From Asterella californica (taxonomy: Eukaryota > Streptophyta > Marchantiopsida > Marchantiales > Aytoniaceae): a DNA stretch of 64,000 nucleotides. This document shows, one piece after another, positions 35,085-45,340 of this stretch. Positions within the stretch are counted from its first letter, which is position 1, and every line of letters begins with the position of its first letter. The stretch spans positions 14,173,001 through 14,237,000 of the forward strand of contig JAYKYS010000010.1 of NCBI GenBank assembly GCA_036924285.1, read 5' to 3'. A model generated the notes under the pieces. It searched no databases. It was given only the letters and a program-made list of their open reading frames with translations, and had not been told where the DNA came from. A program made the position numbers and the translations under genes.

Positions 35085-35422
35085 CGACTTATCTACATCA
35101 TCCAGCCAACGAACAAAAGACTATACACCTACAAACTCCTCATAAACACCAGAAATCGTCTCACCTTCACCCAGAACTCCTGTGTAGTGCAGATTTTCTG
35201 CATACTTCTCCATCTGCCTTCTACTCTTCTCAGTCAGATCCTCTACTCGCGTGAACTCACTCCAATCATCAGAACTGAAAGTCATCAAACCTGATTTCCA
35301 ACTATGTACAGTGTAGCAGTTTTCAGAATCTTGAGCAACCTCTTCGTCAGCCTGCTATGATCCCACAGGCTGCTCAAGCGGGATCATAGTAGTAACAGAT
35401 CTATCACTCTTGGTATCCCGAC
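35085..35422 (-). other. Gypsy A protease-to-pol linker
   Basis: No long frame joins protease and pol here, so at least one indel is likely. A small perfect stem (CTATGATCCC at 35355, GGGATCATAG at 35380) lies inside. Confidence 0.5.
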
Positions 35423-35896
35423 CTACAAGAGTGGTTTCAGAAAACCCTTACTCCTACAGATAGGAGAATCTCTCAAAGTCTGTCTGTTTCGTTCGTGGTT
35501 CGTACGAACGGTCAGAAACTGCACAGAACGCTTATCATCCGGACTACAGATCCTAGCATAGTGAGATCCGTCATCCATTACCTTCGTCTCCATTCTAACT
35601 GCAGTGATATAAGGCTGACCAAGAATCACAGGATAAGAAGCAGAAGACTGCACGAAGAAGTGCTGATCTACCTCCACATCACCCAGCTTCACTCTCACGT
35701 TGGGACAAGCGTCGTATAACTCACCCTTCTGGTTGTTTGCAGCTCGTAGCACCCAACCATGGTTCAGTTCGATAGGCCACTGTCCTCTCTCGTACACTTC
35801 TCGTGACATGACGTTGATCTCAGAACCGTGATCAACCAAAGCAATAACAGGTTCAAGACTTCCAAGACGAACTCGTGTAGCCGTCGTAGCACGAGC
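35423..35896 (-). CDS. Gypsy A aspartic protease
   Basis: Retropepsin-like domain. ALVDHGSEINVMS carries the catalytic Asp as D-H-G instead of the common D-S/T-G. SYPVILGQPYI is the ILGxP block after the flap. The frame is continuous with the gag 3' frame: the two are separated only by the TAG at 35897-35899. An ATG-initiated product would start at 35839, inside the domain at the M preceding the VDHGSE motif, so synthesis from the upstream frame by readthrough, or simple loss by mutation, is more likely than independent initiation. Confidence 0.75.
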   Translation of the reverse strand, partial: ARATTATRVRLGSLEPVIALVDHGSEINVMSREVYERGQWPIELNHGWVLRAANNQKGELYDACPNVRVKLGDVEVDQHFFVQSSASYPVILGQPYITAVRMETKVMDDGSHYARICSPDDKRSVQFLTVRTNHERNRQTLRDSPICRSKGFLKPLL

Positions 35897-37114
35897 CTAG
35901 TGTCTCTTTCTGAAGTCGCTATCAGTAGCTGGACTCTCGTCACCAACTTCATCATCATCGAACTGAACAGTATTGGTACCAGCAACTAACGCTTCTTGCT
36001 GGTATTCCGTATCATCAGCCTCCTGAAAATGTACCTTGCCGAATTCTGCATCATTCACAGAAGCTCCTATAACATCTATCATCTGACTTTCTACTTGCTC
36101 GGACATCACCTGTCTCTTCCGCTTGATGATGTCGATGATCAGCTCGTGAAACTCCCTCTTCGCAATACCAAGAACCTTCCGAAGAGAAAACTCGATTCGC
36201 GCATCAAGTATTCTCTGCTCCAAGATGCTCTTGAGATCAGTTGAAGTTTCGATATCAGCTGCCAACTTGTAAGCCGGTCCCTTCCCCTTCTCTTGGGCAG
36301 TAAACCGTCTACCAGCAGTCGTTGGCTCCTGCTGGGATCTCTGCACGTCCTCCATCGGACCTGGTGCAGGTGGAGGAGCTGTAGAAGTAGATGGGACGTC
36401 TTCTGGAGGGGCTGCTCGCCTCCTTGTGACCCTTCGTCTATCTCCAGTCTCCTCTGGAACTCCAGTATCAAGTTCAGAGGCTTCTCGCCGCCTCTTCTCC
36501 TCCACAGAAGCATCTTGCCAGTGAACGTGTCTATCCACGTCCAGGAATACTTTGATAGATGCAACATCAACAGGATCTCCCCACCTTGTGACTCTACGGA
36601 TAGTCTCAGCTCCTCTCTTCAGTACTTCAGAAGGAACTTGAACAGGTTTCTTCTCAGTAGTCCTATCTAGCAACGTAGGACTAGAAGAAACTTCAATGTG
36701 ACCGGCATATACATCAGGATTTACCGGTGGTGCCATCAATGCATGTATAGTTGCAGCAGCTGTAATCTGAGGTAGACTCCTCATGCCTCCTCGTCCAAAC
36801 TGCGTGCTTAGCGGCTCTCCAGTAGAAGAAAGGTGCAACCTACCGTTCTGGTAGCGAACCACACCATCTCGCAGAGCAACCGTGAGCTCTTGACAATCCC
36901 CTCGGAAATGATCTTGACTGTCACACCAGATACATCTACGAACAGGAGCACCTCCTGGATGTGCAGCAGCAAGCGCCGGTGGCTGCTCTCTCTGCAAGCC
37001 AGCTAACTCCACCTTCAGTTCTCTCATCTGCCGAATCAGATCTTCGATCTGGTTCTGCTGTCCATGGTTCTCTACAGGTCTCTGTACCGGTGCTCTTTGT
37101 GCAGGAACTGGCAC
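35897..37114 (-). CDS. Gypsy A gag, 3' part with CCHC zinc knuckle
   Basis: 405-codon frame. CIWCDSQDHFRGDC is a canonical CX2CX4HX4C knuckle (about residues 62-75), followed by a P-rich linker and a conserved-looking region near IEFSLRKVLG before the TAG. It overlaps the frame of the 5' gag part by 43 bases. The A2 copy keeps both parts in one frame (PAPRH/VPRAH..VPIPAQ), so a small indel near 37075-37130 has split one gag gene in element A. Confidence 0.8.
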   Translation of the reverse strand: MPVPAQRAPVQRPVENHGQQNQIEDLIRQMRELKVELAGLQREQPPALAAAHPGGAPVRRCIWCDSQDHFRGDCQELTVALRDGVVRYQNGRLHLSSTGEPLSTQFGRGGMRSLPQITAAATIHALMAPPVNPDVYAGHIEVSSSPTLLDRTTEKKPVQVPSEVLKRGAETIRRVTRWGDPVDVASIKVFLDVDRHVHWQDASVEEKRRREASELDTGVPEETGDRRRVTRRRAAPPEDVPSTSTAPPPAPGPMEDVQRSQQEPTTAGRRFTAQEKGKGPAYKLAADIETSTDLKSILEQRILDARIEFSLRKVLGIAKREFHELIIDIIKRKRQVMSEQVESQMIDVIGASVNDAEFGKVHFQEADDTEYQQEALVAGTNTVQFDDDEVGDESPATDSDFRKRH

Positions 37115-38007
37115 AAGGGTACTGCAGCCGGTACAACATGTCTAGGAGCCGGAGTCGGAGCCGGAGGTTGCTGTACTTGAGGAGCAGTGCGAGGTTGAGC
37201 AGTTATTTCTGCAAGCGGACGTCCTCCCACAGCCAATCTTCCCCTCCTCTGCCTCGTTAGTACAGCCACAGCATCCTCAACTCTCCTCCAATCAGTAGTA
37301 ACTCCTCCTTCAGCCGATCGGTCGGCCAACATAAAGCATAACCGATCTATCGTAGCATCATCGATAGCTTGCAGAAAAAGTTCAGTTCTCCTAGCATCTA
37401 AGGTTATCCTCTCAAGAGTTGAGAGTTGTCGGTATCTCCGATCAAACTCTCTCAGCATCTCATTCAGGTTCATCATACGACCAGGTTGCTGCTCAACCCA
37501 GTCCAGAAGCGTTCTTCTAGTGACTCTCTCTGAATCTTCTTCGAGAAACTCCTCTCGAAGAGATCGTTCGAAACTCATCCAGACACCTAGATTTCTTCTC
37601 TGTACATCCCTAACCTGGTCCCGCAACTCATGGATTACAGCTAACTCGAAACTCCCTATCATCTCAGCATCAGTAACTCTAACTAGTTCCATCTCTCCTC
37701 GGTACTCACGCAGATACCTAGAAATGTCTCTACCTTCAAATCTGCCACATCTATTCACTATCGCTTGCAAAGCTTTGGTAGATTTCAACTCACCCCCTCC
37801 AACGATCGGATGCTGTTGGACCAGGGCCGCAAGCGTCTTCAGAATCTCAGTTGTGTCGAGGTCAGATGCAGATGTTGCTGCAGTCGCAGGGGCTACAGTA
37901 GGTGCTGCAGCAGACGTAGATGCAGCAGCCGTAGAGGTAGCACCAGCAGCGCTTCCGCTCTTCCGATCCATCTTCCTCTTCGTCTTGGAACTCAACTCCA
38001 CGATCAA
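37072..38007 (-). CDS. Gypsy A gag, 5' part (capsid region)
   Basis: 311-codon frame. An A/S/T-rich start leads to a helical capsid-like region: STKALQAIVNRCGRFEGRD, EFLEEDSERVTRRTL, LDARRTELFLQAID and LCFMLADRSAE. The matching parts of A2 are 70-80% similar by eye. The likely start is the ATG of MDRKSG a few codons into the frame. It lies 14 bases from the primer site at 38021, so the leader is very short. Confidence 0.85.
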   Translation of the reverse strand: MIVELSSKTKRKMDRKSGSAAGATSTAAASTSAAAPTVAPATAATSASDLDTTEILKTLAALVQQHPIVGGGELKSTKALQAIVNRCGRFEGRDISRYLREYRGEMELVRVTDAEMIGSFELAVIHELRDQVRDVQRRNLGVWMSFERSLREEFLEEDSERVTRRTLLDWVEQQPGRMMNLNEMLREFDRRYRQLSTLERITLDARRTELFLQAIDDATIDRLCFMLADRSAEGGVTTDWRRVEDAVAVLTRQRRGRLAVGGRPLAEITAQPRTAPQVQQPPAPTPAPRHVVPAAVPLCQFLHKEHRYRDL

Positions 38008-38020
38008 TCACCCAAGAAAC

Positions 38021-38038
38021 CTCTCAGTGGAAGCACCA
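38021..38038 (-). other. Primer-binding site of gypsy A
   Basis: Minus strand TGGTGCTTCCACTGAGAG, identical to A2 at 14646-14663, seven bases from the LTR end at 38046. Confidence 0.65.
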
Positions 38039-38045
38039 GATTGTA

Positions 38046-38640
38046 TGTCGAGGCGAGAGTTTCCTGGGAAAGGCGAACCTTCTAGCTGTGATACGATCGT
38101 GAAGCGGAGGACGAAAAAATCACACACGAAATACGGACCGCAAGGAAACAAACCACCACGTTCTCGATCCAGCCAAGATAAAACACACGGCGTGCAAGTA
38201 GATCTTCAACTCCAGATCATGCAGATTGCAAAACTCACGCTCAGTAACTCAGAATATCAGAAAACTGCTCCTGTGAAGCACCAGCGCGTTCACCTAGAAG
38301 CTTCCCGTTTTCTTTTTAGAAAGATACACGTACAAGTTCTTGGTCTCCTCTCTACTCGATTCTGCTCTCTACTCTCAATCCCTCGATATCAAAACCTGAT
38401 CAGACAAAAGTCCTCTTCAGACGTAACCTCTGTGTAAAATCTTCTCCTCAGCTCTACTGTTTCTCTCTACTCGATAGCTCTCGCACGGTAAACTCTACAC
38501 TGCTTGATGATCGACAATCTCCGATAATGCGATAATAGCACTGAGGCCTGAGAATTCTCTCACTCTGGAGTACACCCCTCTGGGTTTTCCTTCACCCTAC
38601 GTAACCTTCAGTGTCACCTGGCAGGGGTAAAAGACGCCCT
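38046..38640 (-). mobile_element. 5' LTR of gypsy A (outer end uncertain)
   Basis: The inner end is TGTCGAGGCGAGAG at 38046 (plus), which corresponds to the A2 LTR end. The CT-rich stretch 38340-38470 matches the GA-rich R region of A2 (about 14370-14420). How far U3 extends is unclear; the 459-bp duplication from 38740 may still belong to it. No partner LTR is present on the left because element A is truncated. Confidence 0.55.
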
Positions 38641-38739
38641 AAACAGATGGCAGCAGAAAAATAAATCACTGATAATATATCTACACGTAAGAAGACTATT
38701 TCACTAAGCTTCGCAGATTCATCTGTACGGACGGTCGCC

Positions 38740-39658
38740 GACTTGGCTGTACAGTCAGCATCTGACACCTCCACTCGAAGTAACTCCGTCACGGCTTACC
38801 TCTGGCCACCGGAATCACCTCGTTCTGACACGTGGAGCCCGAGTTATCACCATTGTCGTCTTCCGGCCCCCTTAAACTTTGAAGTACCGTAAGTATTGCC
38901 AGGTATCAGTTTCACTTGATTTTTCGACCCAAGTGAATAATATTTCGAACTCTACATTTTTCTACAAAAGAATTGGTACCGACTTGGAGTATCTTTGATG
39001 TCATCTCGCTACCCCAGGACTTAGAGGGCCGCAACCGAATTCGTACTAATTACCCCGCCAACCCGAAGGTGAGAGGTCCATTTCGAAACCCGGTGGTAAT
39101 CTCCCTCTAGCATCCACACTAGGTGACTGCACTAGTGCAGGGGTAGACGGAGGCGTCCCGCATTCACGGTACGTTTAAGAGACATCTAGTGTCCCGCCGA
39201 CTTGGCTGTACAGTCAGCATCTGACACCTCCACTCGAAGTAACTCTGCCACGGCTACCTCTGGCCACCGGAATCACCTCGTTCTGACACGTGGAGCCCGA
39301 GTTATCACCATTGTCGTCTTCCGGCCCCCTTAAACTTTGAAGTACCGTAAGTATTGCCTCAGGTAGCAGTTTCACTTGATTTTTCGACCCAAGTGAATAA
39401 TATTTCGAACTCTACATTTTTCTACAAAAGAATTGGTACCGACTTGGAGTATCTTTGATGCCATCTCGCTATCCTAGGACTTAGAGGGCCGCAACCGAAT
39501 TCGTACTAATTATCCCGCCAACCCGAAGATGAGAGGTCCATTTCGAAACCCGGTGGTAATCTCCCTCTAGCATCCACACTAGGTGACTGCACTAGTGCAG
39601 GGATAGACGGAGGCGTCCCACATTCACGGTACGTTTAAGGGACATCTAGTGTCCCGCC
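38740..39658. repeat. 459-bp tandem duplication
   Basis: GACTTGGCTGTACAGTCAGC begins at 38740 and again at 39199; both copies run to GACATCTAGTGTCCCGCC. Only scattered substitutions and short indels separate them. Such duplications are common in LTR U3 regions; a nested separate element is the alternative. Confidence 0.93.
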
Positions 39659-39659
39659 C

Positions 39660-39800
39660 CTAGGCAACTTGGTGCCCCTCATATTCCCCCGAAGGGGCCA
39701 GCCTACTCCAAGCCGATTGTGAGTCTGAAGGGATTTGATCCGGAGACCTCCTCCCTACAAGTTTCTCAGCTACACCACGGAAGCTGATCTCACAACTGGT
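39660..39800 (-). mobile_element. tRNA-derived SINE-like sequence
   Basis: The minus strand has TAGCTGAGAAAC (A-box-like) about 34 bases before GGATCAAATCC (B-box-like, consensus GGTTCRANTCC), the layout of a Pol III promoter. The clover-leaf is not maintained, so it is not a working tRNA. A short CCCC-GAAG-GGGC stem lies downstream. Confidence 0.4.
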
Positions 39801-40199
39801 TTTGAAGACCAGTTTCTAAGCTAATATGCTAGAAAGTTGCGGTATTTCGTCTTTCCTTTGCTAACACGAAGTGCCATAACTTTCTCTAGACATGCTCTTT
39901 TTGTACATTTCGAATTTTAAACAAATACTACATACTACAATCTACATGAGAAAAATCTAAAAAGTATTTTTCGAACTCACTCAGATTTATGGTAAATTTC
40001 CCGGTATCAGAAATCTTGTAGAAGAACCTCAAGTAACTTTTCGCCTGCAACTCCGTTTGCAACTTTTGAACATACCACGGTGATCAGCGCGACGAGACCT
40101 ACGCCGTGGTGTTTTCAGATTTTTGAATGCTCACTTCCTCCAGAATCGACTTCTTTGAGATTTTAACTTCGCTCAGAGAGACTAACTTCTAACTGAGAG

Positions 40200-40229
40200 G
40201 TGAATTATTCACTATGTGGAATAATTCAC
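40200..40229. repeat. Perfect 11-bp inverted repeat, 8-base loop
   Basis: GTGAATTATTC pairs with GAATAATTCAC. It sits at the left edge of the GAAGAC-rich zone. Confidence 0.85.
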
Positions 40230-40686
40230 ATCACGACAGAGTAGGAAGACGAAGACAGGTGAGACCAGTGAAGGGAAGTCTGACTTCGGGAAGTCTTCCG
40301 AGAAAGACATTGAATCGGAAGTTGTCCCGAGTGTCTTCCTAGAGGCCACTGTCACCGCAGGAGTCCGCAACCATCTTCTGAACTTGTCATGCACTTGATG
40401 TTTCGCGAATCTTGTATCTTCTGATAGGAACTAGGATGTAATGCAAGGTGGGTTGTCTTCTTGGTAATCCATGCGAGGCCTTGCTTAGATAGGATTGTTT
40501 AGATATAGCTCGGAAGACGAGAGCTATCTAGGAAGTATTGTTAGAATCCCGGAAGACGGAGTAGTTGTCTTCTGGAAGACTAGGTTCGTCTTCTGAGAAG
40601 TAGAAGCTAGACTGTGGGCACTTGGGAAGGACTGAGCCTTCAGCTCATAGTAAGTGCTTGTGGCTTAGTGCAACAGATCTTCCAGC

Positions 40687-41439
40687 ATGACGATGCATCC
40701 ACGAGGCTTGGTGTTACCAGCGGCAGAATTGACCGAGGCCACTCCTTTCCTCAAGAAGTTGGGTCTCGACTTCTTCTTGTGGGATTGGAACCTCGCAGAT
40801 CAAGGACTTCTGGAGGAAGTGTGGGCAGCGTTGCCACCTCGTAACCGTGTACCTGTGAAGGCAGGTGTAGCTCGAGGAAGACCATCTTCCTAGACTGAAG
40901 ATTGGTGGCGCAGGGCTTTTCACAGGCCTGAATCCGAGAACCGAGGATATTGGTACAAGAAGAAGATCTTACCTAGGATCGTGAGTTCGTGGCATGTGCC
41001 TGGGAGCACCACCTGCCTTTTCGTGGAAGACAGGCAGGGGAGGAACGGTTGGAAAATAGAATCTTACCGGGAGCCGAAGAAGCGACTTCTGGCGAAGTTG
41101 TTTCTGCATCTTTTCCCCAAGGGAAAAGCGCAGAAGACCAGGTACTTAGGAGATCAGGACGTAGAGTTCCTGGAATCAGTGTGGGATGACAGAGTGCCCA
41201 TCTACTGGGGCGCGTACATCCACAACTACGTACAGACAGAGCTAGCATACTTGGGTACCCCGGCGGGAGGACACTTGACGCCCTTCCTCTGCTACCTGTA
41301 TGTAGCCATGGGGGATCTTAGGGAAGATCAGCTGGCAGGATATGGACCAACGGAGCGACAGGAAGTGAAGGAGGAGATCTCGGAAGACGATGACCGAGAG
41401 ACAGCAGCAACGCCCCCTCCCACTCTGATGCCCAGCTGA
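40687..41439 (+). pseudogene. GAAGAC element ORF1, one in-frame TAG
   Basis: One frame from ATG 40687 to the stop at 41437, interrupted only by TAG at 40891-40893; about 250 codons in all. It has W-rich segments: FFLWDWNLADQGLLEEVW before the stop, EDWWRRAFHRP after it, then WDDRVPIYWGAYIHNYVQTEL and GGHLTPFLCYLYVAMG. The tail is acidic (EEISEDDD). The last block loosely recalls plant mobile or transposon-associated domains, but I do not assign a family. The codon pattern continues unchanged through the TAG, so the stop is either a recent mutation or a readthrough site. Confidence 0.55.
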
Positions 41440-41675
41440 GGCCCGGCTCTCACCAGAAGACGCTTCTGGTGAGGGAAGACGAGTCTAGTGGGTCGGAAGA
41501 CGCCACGCCACTGAGGAGGATGGGTTCCAGAAGTGTACCGAGGACACCCATCTCTCTCATTCATTCAGGATCGGAGTCCGACTCGAAAGAAGACTTGCTG
41601 AGTACCCGATCAGAGTAGAAGACCGCTTCTGTAACGCCTGGGAGTCTTCCGAAGACTCCAGAAGACGAAGGATGG

Positions 41676-43004
41676 ATGGACGCTCCTGCTGCGATGCGAG
41701 GAAGCGCAAAGAAGAGAGCCGCTCCTGCCACGAGGAGTCTTCCACCCCGGAAGATGAGAAGAATAGCTTCTTCTCGTGCGCAGAAGATGAAGGCCGTAGT
41801 GGTGGAAGAGGCTTTCTTGCCTCTGGAAGATGAAGTCGACACCACGGAGCGAGTGGTGGAGATGAACTTGTTTTCCGCAGGAAGACGACTGGAGGAGTTC
41901 AGTGCCTACTTCCAGAAGGAGATCCAGCCAGCTATGGAGTTGCTGGAGAAGAGGGCGAAGGCACAGGAGAGGCTCTTACAACCTGGATTCGGCCTGCGCA
42001 TCTTGCTGCGACATGGAGAAGACCAGAAGAAGACGGAGTCGCTGGAAGCTAGTCTCCGCACCACGGAGAAGCTTGCAGCCAGGTACAAGGCGGAAGCAGC
42101 CGCTTCTGCCAAGGAGCTGGTGCAGCTTCAGAAGAGCAACCAGGAGTTGCAGGCGCGGGTACAGCAGCGCAACCAGGAAGTCATCCGAGTGCGGGAGAAG
42201 ATCACCGCCCTCGCAGAAGAGCAGACCATATGGAAGACGCAGCGAGAAGCCGCGGAAGCGCGAGCTGCAGCTGAGAAGACGCAGAGGGAAGCAGCAGAGG
42301 CCCGTGCACAGAAGATGTTGGCACAGTCGGTGGAAGCGCTTCGGAAGAAGTTCAACTACACCGCGGATAGGAAGTTACTTACCTTAGCTAGAGGATGGGA
42401 CAGCGAGTCCAAAGCGATGTTGGTGGAATGCCGAGAGAGCATGTTCAGGTACTTGGATCGACAGGTAGAAGGAGTGAAGACACTTTATGGTCTTCCCTCG
42501 CTTCCGACACCTGCAACCGCATCTTCCCAAGCTCCAGCACCTTCGACTGGATCCGGAATGGAGAAGGAGGAGTTCGATCTCGCTGTACACTTGGTGGTGA
42601 CAGCGTTGGAAGACGAGAAGACTCCAGAAGACGCCCCGGAAGACAAGATGTCTTCTGGAAGACAGGAAGACGAGCCGTCTTTCCAAGTATTTCGCGTGGA
42701 GGAAGCGACTTCCCCGGATCCCTGTGAGGTCCTCATGGCCCCTAGTCCCGCACCCGTGCCTCAGAAGACGGAAGAAGCACCGGTCGACTCCGCTTCCCAA
42801 AAGACGCTTCTGTCTTCCGAAGCAGAAGCCGAAGTCGAGGAAGACGCAGCAGCAGCGACAGCAGAGCCAGCCAAGGACGATGAGGAGGAAGCCACCTCAG
42901 TGACACCCGAGGTAACTGCATGGTTTTCTAGCTTATCAGAAGCCGCGTTAGGAGCTCCGATAGGAGCAGATCAGGTAGAGATTACCTCCGTGCAATCTGA
43001 GTAG
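41676..43004 (+). CDS. GAAGAC element ORF2, coiled-coil protein
   Basis: Intact frame of 442 aa starting 237 bases after ORF1. A basic N-terminus (KRAAPATRSLPPRKMRR, possible nuclear signal) is followed by a long predicted coiled coil at about 50-225 rich in E, A, K and R with near-repeats (EKTQREAAEARA, twice). A conserved-looking patch follows (SVEALRKKFNYTADRKLLTLARGW), then an acidic P/E/D-rich tail where GAAGAC words encode ED or KT. No enzymatic motif. A gag-like or structural role for a mobile element is possible; no homologue is recognised. The start could also be the second Met at about residue 7. Confidence 0.6.
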   Translation: MDAPAAMRGSAKKRAAPATRSLPPRKMRRIASSRAQKMKAVVVEEAFLPLEDEVDTTERVVEMNLFSAGRRLEEFSAYFQKEIQPAMELLEKRAKAQERLLQPGFGLRILLRHGEDQKKTESLEASLRTTEKLAARYKAEAAASAKELVQLQKSNQELQARVQQRNQEVIRVREKITALAEEQTIWKTQREAAEARAAAEKTQREAAEARAQKMLAQSVEALRKKFNYTADRKLLTLARGWDSESKAMLVECRESMFRYLDRQVEGVKTLYGLPSLPTPATASSQAPAPSTGSGMEKEEFDLAVHLVVTALEDEKTPEDAPEDKMSSGRQEDEPSFQVFRVEEATSPDPCEVLMAPSPAPVPQKTEEAPVDSASQKTLLSSEAEAEVEEDAAAATAEPAKDDEEEATSVTPEVTAWFSSLSEAALGAPIGADQVEITSVQSE

Positions 43005-44852
43005 TTAGTAACTCCATTTACAACTCCAAATATAGTAGGATCGAACATGCTATCTTAAGGGTGACAATTTTCCCATGTAATATTAGTTAGGACACCATGT
43101 GGCAGCATAAGTAGCGTAGGAAGGACAAGGTGGATGGCCAATTCGGGCAGGGAAACCGCTTGCATGTGAGGTAGCAACCTCCTGTCAGCGCCTCTCTCTC
43201 CCTGGTGGTCGTTTCTCCTGGTTCTCACGGCGGCAACATAAGTAGGATCGCAGAGTAGGAGATAGAGTTCTGCCTGTTCTATCAGTTCGGTAGAATTCTG
43301 TAGCGACTGCACATACACATCGATTCTATGGTGCAAGCAGACTAGACACATTAGAGAGAAGATGTAGATAGACGTCGTGGACAGTCTAGGAACAGGGAAC
43401 GGCATCCTCGTGCAGTCTTGTTAGCTAGGCTGGTGTGTCGAGGAGTAGACGCATGAAGTAGAGGGAGTGAGCTTCCCAATGCCATGTGACTTCTTCTCGG
43501 GGAATAGATTGTGGATTTGAGTGCAGAAACTTTGCTCATGTCTTCTGGATGGTGGGTTCCTTGAATTCACTCCCAATTGTGCATGGGAAGTGTTCTTCTT
43601 GAGTGGCGGTGACTGTCAGCAGTTGTGGAAGTGTAGCTTGATTCATTCAGTAGAGCACTTGGGATCTACGTACGAACGGTCTCCTGGATAAGGGATCTCA
43701 GAAGACAGAGCAGTCAGAGCAGCGAAGTGAAGAAGAAAGAAGACTTCTTCCCACAACAGAAGACGACATCCTCGAGTAGAAGACGGTGCAACAGTACTCA
43801 CGTTTGTTGTCTTCCTCCCCAAACTATTACAAGCAGGGATGGCTTGTTAGTCAAGATCCGGACTAGAAGCCTGTCGGAATCTTAATTTACTCTTTTCATC
43901 TTGTTTTCTCTTGTTTGGATTTTCTTATCTCCCCCATCTTCTCCCATCTTCCCCATCTTCTTACCTTCTTCTAGTGAGCTTCCGAGACTTCTATTGAGCT
44001 TCCGTGAAGGTGAATGTCGTTGTAGTGCTGCAGGAAGACCACTTCCGTAGGCAGAAGCCTGGGAAGGCTACAGAGGGCATACACCCTGTGATTAATCTAA
44101 CCCGTTGGAATGTGAGTATGAGAATAAGATGTAACGACCGTTACTAGTTGACTTCTGCGAAGCAGGACAACCTTCTGGAGGTGTGAGAAGACGAGCTGAA
44201 CCCCCATAAGACAAGAATCGCTTCGGGAAGACGGTATCGAGAAGACCGAAAGAAGCAACCTGGAAGCCGGAAGATCGTCTTCCCGAGCTTCTCTGTGGAT
44301 AGTTGTGTGATATTTTAGTTGGTAGTTGTTTTGTTTAGTTCCAGAGCACCATTTGGCGCGTCTAGAAGACGTGTGGTTTTTGTGTGGTTTTGTGAGAAGA
44401 CGGGATTTCTAGGCAAAACCCGTATGTTTGTGTGTTTGAACAGATCTTAGAACTTAGAGCAACGTTACTTGTGCAAATCCTCTGTGGGAACGATATCTTG
44501 TATACTAAATGGGCAAAAGGAGAAATCCTGCGTCAATACAGTGCTCCACCATCACCAACACTTACCGATGATGACATACAATCAATGGTAAAGGTCCCGC
44601 AAAATCGAAACTCCAACGGTAACCCAACTTCATAATCGGTAAGGGGTGTAGTTGTGGAGTAGGAGCATTAAACGATGCTCGTACTGATCACAAACCACAC
44701 ATCGTGCGACAAACTGTTACACATTGACGTGCATACCACGCCATCAATACTATCTTTAGAGTAAGCTATGCGTACGTTGTCGTGTCGTGGACCGGCTTCT
44801 ACCTGAAATTCAAACTTCGATGCTTGTCGCTCCAAAGTCATTCATGAGAAGA
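43005..44852. other. Non-coding remainder of GAAGAC zone and flank
   Basis: No convincing reading frame. GAAGAC words continue to about 44400. A CT-rich run (CCCCCATCTTCTCCCATC) lies near 43930. Confidence 0.5.
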
Positions 44853-45340
44853 CAAGCTAGGCCCCAGCTTACGGGCTTTTGGCATCATTTCGGATCTTCG
44901 CTTTTATCGCATAGATGGGTAGAGCTCATTGTCATCTTTTCATAGACACTTCATCTACTTCGTTTGGACGCCTAGTGGAAAAGTTACAAGACTCGAAAGA
45001 TGGAGAAAACAAGCTAGGCCCCAGCTTACAGGCTTTTGGCGCAACTTCGGATCTTCACTTTCATCACATAGATGGGTAGAGCTCGTTGTCAACTTTCCAT
45101 AGGCACTTCATCTACTTTGTTTGGACGCCTAATGGAAAAGTTACAAGATTCGAAAAATGGAGAAAACAAGCTAGGTCCCAGCTTACGGGCTTTTGGCGCA
45201 ACTTCGGATCTTCACTTTCATCACATAGATGGGTAGGGCTCGTTGTCAGCTTTTCATGGGCATCTTGTTTACTTCGTTTGGACATGTAGAGAAGAAGTTA
45301 TGCGATTCGAAAGAAGGCAAAATCAAGCTAGACCCTAGTT
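44853..45340. repeat. Tandem array with exact 157-bp period
   Basis: CAAGCTAGGCCCCAGCTTA or a variant starts at 44853, 45010, 45167 and 45324 (each step 157). There are three full units and the start of a fourth. Units share GGATCTTC.CTTT.ATC.CATAG, GGGTAG.GCTCGTTGTCA and GTTTGGACGCC. Similarity is highest between units 2 and 3. Confidence 0.93.

Larger units (their letters stand above)
40230..44420 (+). mobile_element. GAAGAC-rich unclassified element with two ORFs
   Basis: By eye about 50 GAAGAC/GTCTTC hexamers lie in this 4.2 kb, where about two are expected. They occur in both orientations outside the ORFs, mainly as GAAGAC inside them. GC content is higher than that of the flanks. The two ORFs below lie head to tail. 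I could not find terminal repeats, so the limits are set by where the hexamer density drops. Its location inside a retroelement block suggests a mobile element. Confidence 0.5.

Noticed and set aside
37520..38437. 305-codon plus-strand frame
   Set aside because: It is antisense to the well-supported gypsy A gag and continues into the LTR.
39660..39800. tRNA gene
   Set aside because: A- and B-box words are present, but no acceptor or anticodon stem can be formed; a SINE-type relic fits better.
42384..42800. Minus-strand frame inside the GAAGAC element
   Set aside because: It is antisense to the coiled-coil ORF2, whose frame is longer and compositionally coherent.
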